Of a stretch of DNA of 64,000 nucleotides, positions 26,601-35,541 are shown piece after piece (position 1 is the first letter of the stretch; every line of letters starts with the position of its first letter). The position numbers were made by a program, and so were the translations under genes. Source of the DNA: Streptomyces fildesensis (lineage in GTDB: Bacteria; Actinomycetota; Actinomycetes; Streptomycetales; Streptomycetaceae); the NCBI RefSeq assembly GCF_016107395.1, contig NZ_JAAIKO010000004.1, positions 248,001-312,000 on the forward strand. Reading direction: 5' to 3'. The notes beneath the pieces are model-generated. The model was not told where the DNA came from and made no database searches. It saw only the letters and a list, made by a program, of their open reading frames with translations.

Positions 26601-27649
26601 GTCTGGTGCAGATGACCCGCAAGCGGGTCGGCCAGGGCCTGCTGGAGTCGTTCTCCGAGGTCTGCGTGCACTGCAGCGGGCGCGGCGTCATCGTCCACAT
26701 GGACCAGGCGACGACCACCGGTGGCGGCGGCAAGCGCAAGCGCCGCGGCAAGGCCGGGACCGGTGCGGGCGACGAGCACACGCACGAGCACGACACCGAG
26801 AACGAGAACGGCAACGACACCGAGAACGACGAGTACGAGGCGCACGAGGACGCGGACGAGTACCCGGAGCTGGAGCCGGTCGCGGTGACCGAGGCCGAGC
26901 TGGTGCCGACGGTCGCGACCGACGACGAGTGGTTCAGCAGCGCCGCCGAGGCCGAGGCCGCGGCGACGTCGCGTGGCCGTGGCGGCCGCCGCCGGGCGAG
27001 CCGTAAGGCCACCGCCCCGGCGGGCGCGCCCTTCGCGGACCGGCAGTCGCCGGCCGCCGAGGTGATCGAGTTCGTGATCGAGCCCGCGGCCGAGGCCCCG
27101 GAACCGGTCGTCGTCGAGCCGGTCGCGGAACCGGCACCCGTCGCGGAACCGGTCATGGAGCCGCAGGCCCCGGGCCGTACGCGCCGCCGTGCCACCCGCA
27201 AGGTGAGCGCCCCGGCGGGTTCGCCGGCCTCCTCCGAGGCCGAGCCCGTCACCGTGGTCGAGGCCGCCCCCGTCGTCGAGCCGACGCCGGAGCCGGTCGT
27301 GGAAGCGGCAGTGGAGGCGGCGCAGCCCGCTCCCTCCGCCGCACCGCCCCGCGCCCGCCGCCGTGCGACCCGCGAGGTGACCGCTCCGGCGGCCGAGGGC
27401 GCCGCAGTGGTGGTCGTCGGCACCGAGCCCGCCACCGAGGCCGCGGAGGCCGTCCAGGAGGCCGCTGAGGCCGACGGGGCGGTCACGGAGCCCAAGAAGC
27501 GGGCGCCGCGCAAGGCGGCCGCGAAGAAGGCGCCGGCGGCGAAGAAGGCCGTGGCGAAGAAGACGGCGGCCAAGAAGACCGTCGCCAAGAAGGCACCGGC
27601 CAAGAAGGCGGCCACGAAGAAGACCGCCGGTACGGCCGACAGCGAGTAG
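23642..27649 (+). CDS. rne: Ribonuclease E/G with long disordered flanks
   Basis: 1335 residues from ATG 23642 (GGGAGC upstream). Endoribonuclease for mRNA decay and rRNA/tRNA maturation. The catalytic core is about residues 600-1030: S1 domain (VGNVYLGKVQNVLPSMEAAFVDIGKGRNAVLY), the Mg-binding Asp residues in VVDVNTGKF and VVIDFIDMVL, and the Zn-link CVHC. The N-terminal ~580 residues and the C-terminal ~300 are low-complexity Ala/Pro/Glu/Arg tracts carrying about eight copies of an ARRRATRKVTAP-like basic motif, with long acidic patches and RRRRRR runs. The last 50 residues are a KKA/AKK repeat as in histone H1. Flank motifs probably bind RNA and partners. Confidence 0.95.
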   Translation: MLDHNEPNEAPDTGAATSEEATAPRRRRRAVSRPAGPPAAPAIPATSADEAPAASPASAEDTDTSAAPPRARRRATRKVTAPAGAPAAPDAVETPAAAPAAAPEAPAEAADAPDTSAAPPRARRRATRKVTAPSEAPQAVEEAPAAETPAAVEAPAEPAVDPAAPTRARRRATRKVAAPAQAPQFIEEAPAAPAPVVAAAPAAAAPAASEAEAPGRGRRSSRKRVAPSAPSASSAAGDGARRLKPGALAPKDDTFAQAAPAAQPVVPDEEDTEAPAAPRAARRATRKGTAEAAPQFTPVEEAVAEAPEAEAPARNRRTRKRAVAAEQAVEAARPVEPAEPEETAAPVAVEPEEAPAEPAPTRGRRRAVRPPTMVFQPPVFQAAEHVTTPVAAEPVQEEPPAPAVRSRDEDDEQEGGSRRRRRRRGAPAEDVVTEAAPVEAEDETADAVSEETVSDEDDDESDDRPSRRRRRGGRRRRRGESAEGDEQSAEDEEHEDDTEDDAEASDGGQDDDDHGSTSSRRRRRRRRRSGDSGGDDGTVADDPERTVVKVREPRAKAEPSLGTGFDEVTSIKGSTRMEAKKQRRREGREQGRRRVPIITEAEFLARREAVERVMVVRQSGERTQIGVLEDNVLVEHYVNKEQATSYVGNVYLGKVQNVLPSMEAAFVDIGKGRNAVLYAGEVNFEALGMGHGPRRIESALKSGQSVLVQVTKDPIGHKGARLTSQISLPGRYLVYVPEGSMTGISRKLPDNERARLKTILKKIVPEDAGVIVRTAAEGASEEELRSDVDRLQGQWDDIQKRAKGGNAPTLLYGEPDMTVRVVRDIFNEDFTKVIVSGDEAWETINEYVHHVAPDLTDRLSRWTSEVDVFATYRIDEQLLKALDRKVWLPSGGSLVIDKTEAMIVVDVNTGKFTGQGGNLEETVTKNNLEAAEEIVRQLRLRDLGGIVVIDFIDMVLESNRDLVMRRLLECLGRDRTKHQVAEVTSLGLVQMTRKRVGQGLLESFSEVCVHCSGRGVIVHMDQATTTGGGGKRKRRGKAGTGAGDEHTHEHDTENENGNDTENDEYEAHEDADEYPELEPVAVTEAELVPTVATDDEWFSSAAEAEAAATSRGRGGRRRASRKATAPAGAPFADRQSPAAEVIEFVIEPAAEAPEPVVVEPVAEPAPVAEPVMEPQAPGRTRRRATRKVSAPAGSPASSEAEPVTVVEAAPVVEPTPEPVVEAAVEAAQPAPSAAPPRARRRATREVTAPAAEGAAVVVVGTEPATEAAEAVQEAAEADGAVTEPKKRAPRKAAAKKAPAAKKAVAKKTAAKKTVAKKAPAKKAATKKTAGTADSE

Positions 27650-27685
27650 CTCAACTGCTGGTGTGACAAGCCGTCTTGAGACGGT

Positions 27686-27720
27686 GAAGGGCGGGCCCGG
27701 AGACCTCGGGCCCGCCCTTC
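27686..27720 (+). terminator. RNase E/G terminator
   Basis: Perfect 14-bp stem (27686-27699, 27707-27720) with a 7-nt loop. Confidence 0.8.
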
Positions 27721-27754
27721 CGCACTACGTCCGCCGGCCGCCCGGCCACCCGGT

Positions 27755-27783
27755 TTGACCCTGCGCCACGGGCCCCGTAGCCT
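27755..27783 (+). promoter_or_regulatory. rplU-rpmA promoter
   Basis: TTGACC (27755-27760), 17 nt, TAGCCT (27778-27783). Transcription from about 27790 gives a ~120-nt leader containing the hairpin CTCCCGG/CCGGGAG (27823-27829, 27834-27840), a possible site for L21-type feedback control. Confidence 0.65.
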
Positions 27784-27911
27784 TGGCCTTCGGCGTTTTT
27801 GCGCCCGCTCCTGAGCAAATCCCTCCCGGTCCGCCGGGAGAGGCCCCCCAATGCAGGACAGGGATGGCTGGCTTCAGGAGTACCCGATTCGAGCTTGAGA
27901 GTGAGTTCCGC

Positions 27912-28232
27912 GTGTACGCAATCGTGCGCAGCGGCGGCCGCCAGCACAAGGTGGCCGTTGGCGATGTCGTCGAGGTAGACAAGATTTCCACCGGCAAGGT
28001 GGGCGACGCGGTCGAGCTCTCGACGCTCCTCGTGGTCGATGGCGACTCCGTCACCAGTGACCCGTGGGTCCTGGCCGGAATCAAGGTCGCGGCCGAGATC
28101 GTGGACCACCACAAGGGTGTCAAGATCGACATCCTGCGGTACAAGAACAAGACCGGTTACCGCCGTCGTCAGGGTCACCGTCAGCAGTACACGGCGATCA
28201 AGATCACCGGTATCCCCGCGGCTGCGAAGTAA
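27912..28232 (+). CDS. rplU: 50S ribosomal protein L21
   Basis: 106 residues, standard length. Binds 23S rRNA. The GTG at 27912 gives the family start (M)[17 protein letters not shown]; the longer open frame upstream is not part of L21. The C terminus [27 protein letters not shown] is typical. rpmA follows after 14 nt. Confidence 0.97.
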   Translation: MYAIVRSGGRQHKVAVGDVVEVDKISTGKVGDAVELSTLLVVDGDSVTSDPWVLAGIKVAAEIVDHHKGVKIDILRYKNKTGYRRRQGHRQQYTAIKITGIPAAAK

Positions 28233-28246
28233 GGGACTGAGAAAAC

Positions 28247-28504
28247 ATGGCACACAAGAAGGGTGCATCGTCCACCCGTAACGGACGTGACTCCAACGCT
28301 CAGTTTCTCGGCGTGAAGCGTTTCGGCGGCCAGGTCGTCAACGCCGGCGAGATCATCGTCCGCCAGCGTGGCACGCACTTCCACCCCGGTTCGAACATGG
28401 GCCGCGGCAAGGACGACACGCTGTTCGCTCTCGCCGCCGGTGTGGTCGAGTTCGGCACCGCGCGTGGCCGCAGGGTAGTGAACATCGTTCCGGCCGCCGT
28501 CTAA
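28247..28504 (+). CDS. rpmA: 50S ribosomal protein L27
   Basis: 85 residues. N terminus [19 protein letters not shown] reaches the peptidyl transferase centre. It lacks the cleavable N-terminal extension found in Firmicutes. AAGGGA site upstream; operon with rplU. Confidence 0.98.
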   Translation: MAHKKGASSTRNGRDSNAQFLGVKRFGGQVVNAGEIIVRQRGTHFHPGSNMGRGKDDTLFALAAGVVEFGTARGRRVVNIVPAAV

Positions 28505-28537
28505 TACGGCTCCGCAACGAACACAGACACACCACTG

Positions 28538-28592
28538 AGGGCGGATCCCACTTCCCCGACGCGCACCGCGCGCGGGAAGAGGGTCCGCCCTT
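28538..28592 (+). terminator. rplU-rpmA terminator
   Basis: Compound stem: outer arms 28538-28548 with 28582-28592 (one G-T pair), inner arms CTTCCC/GGGAAG (28551-28556, 28574-28579). Confidence 0.7.
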
Positions 28593-28640
28593 GGTGCGTT
28601 AGTACTGAGACAATCCCGTATTTATCTGGAGGCAATCCGT

Positions 28641-30071
28641 ATGACCACCTTCGTGGACCGCGTCGAGCTGCATGTCGCCGCGGGTAACGGAGGCCACGGC
28701 TGCGCCTCCGTTCACCGGGAGAAGTTCAAGCCGCTCGGCGGTCCGGACGGCGGCAACGGCGGCCGTGGCGGCGATGTGATCCTGGTCGTGGACCAGGACG
28801 TCACCACGCTCCTCGACTACCACCACACCCCGCACCGCAAGGCCACCAACGGCAAGGGCGGCGCGGGCGGCAACCGCACCGGCTCCGAGGGCCAGGACCT
28901 GGTCCTGCCGGTGCCGGACGGCACCGTCGTGCTGGACCGGGACGGCAACCTGCTCGCCGACCTCGTCGGCCAGGGCACCACCTTCATCGCCGGCCAGGGC
29001 GGCCGCGGCGGCCTGGGCAACGCGGCGCTGGCCTCGGCCCGCCGCAAGGCCCCCGGCTTCGCGCTGCTCGGCGAGCCCGGCAAGGCCCGGGACATCGTCC
29101 TGGAGCTCAAGACCGTCGCCGACGTGGCACTGGTCGGCTACCCGAGCGCGGGCAAGTCCTCGCTCATCTCGGTGCTCTCGGCCGCCAAGCCGAAGATCGC
29201 CGACTACCCCTTCACCACCCTGGTCCCGAACCTGGGCGTGGTCACCGCCGGTGAGGTCGTCTACACGATCGCCGACGTCCCCGGCCTGATCCCGGGCGCC
29301 AGCCAGGGCCGCGGCCTGGGCCTGGAGTTCCTGCGGCACGTCGAGCGCTGCTCGGTGCTCGTGCACATCCTGGACACCGCCACGCTGGAGTCCGACCGGG
29401 ACCCGGTGACCGACCTCGACGTCATCGAGGCCGAGCTGGCCGAGTACGGCGGCCTGGGCGACCGGCCGCGCATCGTCGTGCTGAACAAGATCGACGTGCC
29501 GGACGGCAAGGACCTCGCCGACATCATCCGGCCCGAGCTGGAAGCCCGCGGCTACCAGGTCTTCGAGGTCTCGGCCGTCTCCCGGCTGGGCCTGCGCGAG
29601 CTCTCCTTCGCCCTGGCGAAGATCGTCGCCGAGACCCGCGCCGCCAAGCCCGCGCAGGAGTCGACCCGGGTCGTCATCCGCCCGGTCGCGGTGGACGACG
29701 CCGGCTTCACCGTCACCGAGGAGGAGGGCTCCTACCGCGTCCGCGGCGAGAAGCCCGAGCGCTGGGTGCGGCAGACCGACTTCTCCAACGACGAGGCCGT
29801 CGGCTACCTCGCGGACCGGCTCTCGCGCCTCGGTGTCGAGGAGCGGCTGGTGAAGGCCGGCGCCCAGGCGGGCGACGAGATCATCATCGGCGAGGAGGAG
29901 AACGCGGTCGTCTTCGACTGGGAGCCGACGATGGCCGCCGGTGCCGAGATGCTGGGCCGCCGCGGCGAGGACCACCGCTTCGACCCGCCGCGCCCGGCGG
30001 TCAACCGCCGCCGCGACAAGAGCGACAAGGACGACGCGCAGCAGGAGTTCGACGACTTCGAAGCCTTCTGA
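28641..30071 (+). CDS. obgE: Obg-family GTPase
   Basis: 476 residues. GTPase in 50S ribosome assembly; in Streptomyces Obg also affects differentiation. N-terminal glycine-rich Obg fold ([31 protein letters not shown]), G domain with G1 [10 protein letters not shown]3 DVPGLIPGA and G4 NKID, then the C-terminal OCT domain typical of Gram-positives and an acidic tail. GGAGGC at 28629-28634 precedes the ATG. It has its own terminator. Confidence 0.97.
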   Translation: MTTFVDRVELHVAAGNGGHGCASVHREKFKPLGGPDGGNGGRGGDVILVVDQDVTTLLDYHHTPHRKATNGKGGAGGNRTGSEGQDLVLPVPDGTVVLDRDGNLLADLVGQGTTFIAGQGGRGGLGNAALASARRKAPGFALLGEPGKARDIVLELKTVADVALVGYPSAGKSSLISVLSAAKPKIADYPFTTLVPNLGVVTAGEVVYTIADVPGLIPGASQGRGLGLEFLRHVERCSVLVHILDTATLESDRDPVTDLDVIEAELAEYGGLGDRPRIVVLNKIDVPDGKDLADIIRPELEARGYQVFEVSAVSRLGLRELSFALAKIVAETRAAKPAQESTRVVIRPVAVDDAGFTVTEEEGSYRVRGEKPERWVRQTDFSNDEAVGYLADRLSRLGVEERLVKAGAQAGDEIIIGEEENAVVFDWEPTMAAGAEMLGRRGEDHRFDPPRPAVNRRRDKSDKDDAQQEFDDFEAF

Positions 30072-30089
30072 GCAGTCGTTCCGAACAGC

Positions 30090-30123
30090 CCCCGAGGAGC
30101 GCCGGACCAGGCGCTCCTCGGGG
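30090..30123 (+). terminator. obgE terminator
   Basis: Perfect 14-bp stem (30090-30103, 30110-30123) with a 6-nt loop. Confidence 0.8.
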
Positions 30124-30158
30124 ACTTTCCGGCCGGCGCCGGATGAGATGATCTCCTG

Positions 30159-31745
30159 ATGGTCAGGGACATGGGGTCGGGTATGGGACACGTCAGCATC
30201 GTTGTGATCGTCTACAACGACGCCTCCCGCATCGTGAGCGCTGTTGAATCCGCGCTCGCGCAGGGGTCCGAGGTCGGCGAGGTGATCGTCGTCGACGACT
30301 GTTCGACGGACGGCACCCTCGACGCGCTCGCGCCGCTCGCCGCGGACCCGCGGGTGCGGATCCTCCCCAGGGCGACGAACAGCGGGGGCTGCGGGACACC
30401 GCGCAACGACGGCATGGCCGCCGCCGCCTTCCCGTACGTGATGTTCCTCGACAGTGACGACATCCTGCCGCCGGGAGCGATCGGCGCCCTGCTGCCGATC
30501 GCCGAGCAGCGGCGTGCCGACGTCGTCGCCGGCCAGTGCCTGCGCGTGGAGCTCCCGGACGGCGCGACCACCGTCTGGGCCCCGCTGATCTACGACCGGT
30601 CGGCGGGTGCCGATCTGCCCGGCAGCGTGATCCAGGGGATCGAGGACCGGCCCCGCATGCTGTGGGACACCCTGTCCGTCAACAAGCTCTACCGCCGGGC
30701 GTTCCTGGAGAAGCACGCCATCACGTTCCCCGACGGCGCCTTCCACTACGAGGACTTCGTCTTCACCGCGCGGGTCTACGCCGCCGACCCGCGGCTGGCG
30801 GTGACCGACGAGGTCGTCTACCTCTGGCAGGTACGCAGGCAGGCGGCGAAGCTGTCGATCTCGCTGAGCCGCGGCGCCATCAGGAACTGGCAGTCCCGCG
30901 TCACCGCCCACCGCGGCGTCGTCGAGGTGCTGCGCAACGCCGGACGCGAGGAGCTGGCGCTGCATGCGCAGGCCAAGTTCTGCGACTACGACCTGCCGCT
31001 CTATTTGCGTGAACTCCCGCAGCGCGACCGGGAGTACGTGGCCGACTGGTGGCGGATCACCCGTGACTACCTGGCCGGGTTCGACTCCGAGGGCATCGCC
31101 TGCGCGGCTGTCGTCTCGCGCTGGATCGCCGGTGCGATCCTGGCCGCGCCGGAGCCGGCCGAGCTCGGCCGGCTGGTGGAGCTGACCGCCCGCCCGCCCC
31201 GGCTGATCCCCCCGTACGACCCGGCCGCGCCGCCCGTGGGTCTCGGTCTGCTGGCCACCGCCGAACTGCCGGTGGCCGTCGACGGCCGGGTCAGGGCGGG
31301 CGGCAGCACCCGGCTGAGCCTGCGCGTGCACGAGCTGTACGGGCGGCTCGCGGAGCTCGGCCCGCGCACGATCCATGTCGAGCTGGAGGAGCGGACCGGA
31401 AGCCGGCCCGCGGTCGGCGTGGAGGCACCGCTGGTCCCGGACGGCGACGGCTGGACCGCCGACGTACGGCTGTCGACACCGGCGCTGGCCTGCCCCGGGC
31501 AGCTGGGCGTGTGGAACGTACGGGCCGAGATCCGGTACGCCGACGGCGCCGCGACCCCGGTGGAGGTGCGGGCCGCCGGAGCCCAGGCGCCCCGCCGGGG
31601 CATCGTGGTGCGCCCCACCGGCCGGGTGCTGCTGGTCCAGACGCATGTCACCGGCGGCCGGGCGCTCGTGCTGCGGGTCGCGGACGGGCTGCAGGGCGCC
31701 CGCAGGGTCGCCGAGGCCCGGATGCGCCGGCTGCTCGGCCGCTGA
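30159..31745 (+). CDS. GT2-family glycosyltransferase
   Basis: 528 residues. GT-A fold, with SIVVIVYNDASRIVSAVESAL, VVDDCSTDGTLD, the metal-binding FLDSDD and a typical VNKLYRRAFL segment. The C-terminal ~200 residues are beta-rich and resemble the middle part of the 1189-residue protein encoded convergently next to it, so both probably act on one polymer. ATG 30159 has GATGAT 6 nt upstream (a poor -10, leaderless pattern); ATG 30183 (MGHVSIVV) is an alternative. Substrate unknown; a wall glycopolymer is inferred from context. Confidence 0.82.
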   Translation: MVRDMGSGMGHVSIVVIVYNDASRIVSAVESALAQGSEVGEVIVVDDCSTDGTLDALAPLAADPRVRILPRATNSGGCGTPRNDGMAAAAFPYVMFLDSDDILPPGAIGALLPIAEQRRADVVAGQCLRVELPDGATTVWAPLIYDRSAGADLPGSVIQGIEDRPRMLWDTLSVNKLYRRAFLEKHAITFPDGAFHYEDFVFTARVYAADPRLAVTDEVVYLWQVRRQAAKLSISLSRGAIRNWQSRVTAHRGVVEVLRNAGREELALHAQAKFCDYDLPLYLRELPQRDREYVADWWRITRDYLAGFDSEGIACAAVVSRWIAGAILAAPEPAELGRLVELTARPPRLIPPYDPAAPPVGLGLLATAELPVAVDGRVRAGGSTRLSLRVHELYGRLAELGPRTIHVELEERTGSRPAVGVEAPLVPDGDGWTADVRLSTPALACPGQLGVWNVRAEIRYADGAATPVEVRAAGAQAPRRGIVVRPTGRVLLVQTHVTGGRALVLRVADGLQGARRVAEARMRRLLGR

Positions 31746-31792
31746 CGCTGCCGCCTTCCGGTCTTCTGCCTCCGCCTTCTGCCGGACTCACC

Positions 31793-31830
31793 CGAAAGGG
31801 CGGCCACCCCGAGGGGTGGCCGCCCTTTCG
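31793..31830. terminator. Bidirectional terminator between convergent glycosyltransferases
   Basis: Perfect 18-bp inverted repeat (31793-31810, 31813-31830) with a 2-nt loop, with A-run and T-run flanks on the two arms. Confidence 0.9.
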
Positions 31831-31848
31831 CGGCTGTGAGCGGGGAGG

Positions 31849-34800
31849 TCAGTCCTCCTTCGCCAGCTCCTGCATCCGGTCGATGACCCGGCCGGCGGCC
31901 TGGCCGTCGTCCAGGTCGCAGAAGACGTCCTGGAACTTCTTGTACGCGTCCTTGTACCGGTCCGTCACCGCGTCCAGGTCCTTGAGTGACGCGATCAGCT
32001 CGTCCGACGTGGAGATCAGCGGCCCGGGGGCCTCCTTCTCGAAGTCGAAGTAGAAGCCGCGCAGCTGGTCGCGGTAGTGCGCCAGGTCGTAGGTGAAGAA
32101 CAGCATCGGGCGGCCGGTGTTCGCGTAGTCGAACATCAGCGACGAGTAGTCCGTGATCAGAACGTCCGCGGCGAGGAACAGCTCGCCGATCTCCGGATAC
32201 TCCGAGACGTCCCAGACGAAGCCCTCGCCCGCACCCGGCACCGTGTCCACCACGTTCGGGTGGCGCCGGACCAGGAGCACGAAGTCGTCCCCGAGCTCCT
32301 GCTTGGCCTTCACCAGATCGACCTGGAGGTCGAGCTTGTACCGGCCGGGGCCGTAGTACTGGTCGTCGCGCCAGGTCGGGGCGTAGAGCACGACCTTCTT
32401 GCCCGCGGGGAGGCCGATGCGCTCGCGCACCTTCTGGGCGATCTCGTCGCGCTCCGGTGCGTAGAGCATGTCGTTGCGCGGGTAGCCCGCCTCCAGCAGC
32501 TCACCGTCGAACGCGAAGGCGCGCTTCAGGATCGGCGTGCTGAAGCGGTTGGGGGAGACGATGAAGCTCCAGCTCTTCGACTCCTTCGCCACGTTCTCCA
32601 GGTACCGCCCGTTGGTGAACTGGACGTCCTCGATGTCGTGGCCGATCTTCTTCAACGGGGTGCCGTGCCAGGCCTGGACGACGACCTGGCCCGGACGCCG
32701 CTTCAGCCAGTACGGCAGGTGCGCGTTGGTGACGATGTACCGGCTGCGGGCCAGCGCCTCGAACCACTCGCGGCCCCACATGCGGACGGCCTTCGCGCCC
32801 GGCGGCAGTTCCACCTGCTCGTCGCGGACGACCCACAGGTGCTCCAGGTCGTCGCCGCGCCGCATCAGTTCCTCGAACACCGCGCGCGGCGAGTCGGAGA
32901 ACTGCTTGCCGGTGTAGCTGTCGTACAGCACGGACTCGCGCAGCGGCTGGGTGCGGGCCTCGGGGTAGAACTGCGTCCGCAACTGGCGCTGCCGGTACGG
33001 GCCCTGCTCGTCGGTCCGCAGCGACGCGGTGACCTCGAGCGCCAGCCGGTCGTAGGAGTGCGCGGCCGCGACGTACTTGCGGCCGGCGACCATGGTCTCG
33101 GCGGGCAGGTCGTCGATCAGCGCGGGGCTGATGACGACCGGGGTGCGCTCGTTGTCCTCCACCGAGTTCTGGAACATCAGGTTCCAGCGGCCGGGACGCA
33201 GCGGCAGGGTGCCGGCCATCCCCGGGACGGCGTGCACGGTGAGGGTGGCGGTGAACCGGTTGTCGGCCACCGTCACGGGGAAGACCTTCTCCTCGTGGTG
33301 CGCCCGGTGCATCAACACCAGGTTCGCCGGGTCGGTGGCGCTGGTCGGGCACTCGCCCTCGACCAGCAGCGAGCCGTCCGACTGCCAGGTCAGCCGGTCC
33401 ACGACGGGCCGTACGATCCGGTCGCTCAGCAGCAGGTAGCCCGGTGCGTTGCGGTGCAGGGCCAGCTCACGGGGGAGACCCGAGGCCGACGGTGCCAGCG
33501 CGTACCGGCCCGGCGCCAGATCGTCGTCGGCGATCAGCTGGCGTGCCTTGCGCTCACCGGGAACGATGATCTCGGTGCGCCAGGTCTCGCTGTCCGGCGC
33601 CTTGACCGAGGACAGTGCGACCTCCGTCATCCGGCCGTCGACGATGTCGTCCAGCGGGATCCGTACGGTGAAGGTCGTCTGCCCCTGGGGGGAGCTTCCG
33701 GTGATCTCCAGCGGGTACTCGTGCGAGCTGGGGGTCTTGAGGTGCTGCATGCTCAGCAGGCTGCCCTCGGCGAGCTTGCCGGCCGCCACTCCGCGGATCT
33801 CGATGAATCCGTCGGTCAGTTCGTGCCCGGTGACCCGGGCGCGGACCTTCTCCACCCGCAGCCGCAGCCGGCCGCCGATGAACAGCGGGACGATCCGGGT
33901 CTCGGCGTCGACGTAGTGCACCGGCGGGTGGGTGCCGGAGCCGAAGGCCCCCGGGTTCAGGGCGCCCTTGCGCAGCAGGCCGCGGCTGAGGTTGCCGATC
34001 GCGAAGCGCCAGGTCGACTCGTTCCAGTGGCCGCGCTGCTTGAGCTTCTGCGCGTTGACCGTCAGCTCGAAGCCGGACCAGTCGTACGAGTAGCGGTTCT
34101 GGCCGGAGGTCGACGTGGCCTCGGGACGGAAGACCGTACGCGCCGGAATGACCAGCGTGCGCTTGGACTTGCTGTTGCGCAGCGCGATGACCTTGAGCGA
34201 CATCCGCCGCTTGTGGACGTTCAGGTTGCTGACGTAGGAGAAGCCCTCGATCTTCAGTTCGTCGCCGTGCCAGGTGATCGAGGACACCTTGGTGCGCAGC
34301 GCCAGTTCCTGCTTGAGGCGGTACACGTGATTCGGCACACCCACGGTGCGGTTGCCGAAGAACGGGAACTTGCCGTAGCGGCGGAACCGCCGGACGACCG
34401 GCAGGGACGCGCCGGTCTCCTTCTTCTCGTACGACAGGACTTCGAGCAGCTCGTCCAGCTTGCCGTGCCGGATCAGGTGCCACTTCAGCCGCATGAGGGC
34501 CGGCAGCGCGTCCAGGGCGCGGGGCTCCACCCGGCTCAGGAAGTCCGAGGCGACCTGCATGAAGAGGTCGCGGAACTCCTGGTCCGCGTCGGGCAGCACA
34601 TTGATGAAGATCCGGATGTCGCTGGCGAGGGCCGTCTCGTCGTACCAGCGCTTGTACTTGCGGTACTCCTTGCCCGGCTGCGCGGCGAGGAAGCGGCTCA
34701 CCGAGTCGACGGCGGCCACGCGGTCGCGGACCGACTTCAGCTCGGTGCGGCGCTGGGTGATGGACGGTGCGGCGCCGCCCTCACGCTGCCGCCAGTAGTA

Positions 34801-35418
34801 CGTGGGCTCACCGAGGATGTCGACGCTGCGGGCCCTGAAGTGCGCCGGGACCGTCAACGGAGTGTCCTCGTAGAGCACACCTTCGGGGAATTCCATCGCG
34901 TACTTGTCCCAGAAGGTGCGGCGGAACACCTTGTTGGGGGCGAGCCGGTCGGCGATGAGTGCCGGGTCACGTGTGATGTGGGTCTTCAGCCGCGTCGTCG
35001 CCGTGGCCTTGCGGTGCATCGCCGACTGGGCGGTGCCTTTCGAGTCCAGCGTGAACACGTTGCCGGACGCGAAGTCCGACCCCGTCTCGTCCAGCGTCGA
35101 CAGGAAGTGCTCGTAGGCGTAGTCCGGGATGATGTCGTCGCTGTCGACGAATGTGAGGTAATCCACCCCCGGAGTGCAGTTGCGTACACCGGTGTTACGG
35201 GCGTGGCCAAGGCCGCCGTTCGTCTGTTCGACAAGGCGGAACCGCGGGTCGCGGGCGGCGAAGGCGGTGGCGATCTCACCACTTCTGTCCGTCGAACCGT
35301 CGTTGACCATGATGACTTCGAGCTCACGGAGCGTCTGGCCGGCGAGGGATTCGAGGCACTCCTCGAGAAACATCTCGACGTTGTAAATCGGCACTACCAC
35401 CGAGAGCCGAGGGACCAT
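31849..35418 (-). CDS. GT2 / CDP-glycerol glycerophosphotransferase (TagF-like) fusion
   Basis: 1189 residues. Residues 1-330: GT2 glycosyltransferase (RLSVVVPIYNVEMFLEECLESL, NDGSTDRSGEI, FVDSDDIIPD). Middle (~340-800): beta-rich linker domains. C-terminal ~380: TagF/TagB-like polymerase with AWHGTPLKKIGHD, SPNRFSTPILKRAF, LYAPTWRDDQYYG, RRHPNVVD and ITDYSSLMFDYA. Such enzymes polymerise glycerol- or glycosyl-phosphate wall polymers at the inner membrane face. By gene order it matches the S. coelicolor enzyme (SCO2590, from memory) linked to poly-diglycosylphosphate. It is divergent from galE, whose product could supply a sugar donor. Confidence 0.9.
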   Translation of the reverse strand: MVPRLSVVVPIYNVEMFLEECLESLAGQTLRELEVIMVNDGSTDRSGEIATAFAARDPRFRLVEQTNGGLGHARNTGVRNCTPGVDYLTFVDSDDIIPDYAYEHFLSTLDETGSDFASGNVFTLDSKGTAQSAMHRKATATTRLKTHITRDPALIADRLAPNKVFRRTFWDKYAMEFPEGVLYEDTPLTVPAHFRARSVDILGEPTYYWRQREGGAAPSITQRRTELKSVRDRVAAVDSVSRFLAAQPGKEYRKYKRWYDETALASDIRIFINVLPDADQEFRDLFMQVASDFLSRVEPRALDALPALMRLKWHLIRHGKLDELLEVLSYEKKETGASLPVVRRFRRYGKFPFFGNRTVGVPNHVYRLKQELALRTKVSSITWHGDELKIEGFSYVSNLNVHKRRMSLKVIALRNSKSKRTLVIPARTVFRPEATSTSGQNRYSYDWSGFELTVNAQKLKQRGHWNESTWRFAIGNLSRGLLRKGALNPGAFGSGTHPPVHYVDAETRIVPLFIGGRLRLRVEKVRARVTGHELTDGFIEIRGVAAGKLAEGSLLSMQHLKTPSSHEYPLEITGSSPQGQTTFTVRIPLDDIVDGRMTEVALSSVKAPDSETWRTEIIVPGERKARQLIADDDLAPGRYALAPSASGLPRELALHRNAPGYLLLSDRIVRPVVDRLTWQSDGSLLVEGECPTSATDPANLVLMHRAHHEEKVFPVTVADNRFTATLTVHAVPGMAGTLPLRPGRWNLMFQNSVEDNERTPVVISPALIDDLPAETMVAGRKYVAAAHSYDRLALEVTASLRTDEQGPYRQRQLRTQFYPEARTQPLRESVLYDSYTGKQFSDSPRAVFEELMRRGDDLEHLWVVRDEQVELPPGAKAVRMWGREWFEALARSRYIVTNAHLPYWLKRRPGQVVVQAWHGTPLKKIGHDIEDVQFTNGRYLENVAKESKSWSFIVSPNRFSTPILKRAFAFDGELLEAGYPRNDMLYAPERDEIAQKVRERIGLPAGKKVVLYAPTWRDDQYYGPGRYKLDLQVDLVKAKQELGDDFVLLVRRHPNVVDTVPGAGEGFVWDVSEYPEIGELFLAADVLITDYSSLMFDYANTGRPMLFFTYDLAHYRDQLRGFYFDFEKEAPGPLISTSDELIASLKDLDAVTDRYKDAYKKFQDVFCDLDDGQAAGRVIDRMQELAKED

Positions 35419-35529
35419 GGGTCAGGACAACCTTTCCGTGGCGGGAAATGACGAACCGAGGTCCTGCTCCGGGGGAGCGCAGCCTGCTGAGGGTTCACTC
35501 CGAGTTTATCGCATGGCTACTCACCGACT

Positions 35530-35541
35530 TAGACTGACCGG
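35530..35541 (+). promoter_or_regulatory. -10 element giving a leaderless galE mRNA
   Basis: TAGACT (35530-35535), 6 nt, ATG 35542. Confidence 0.5.
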
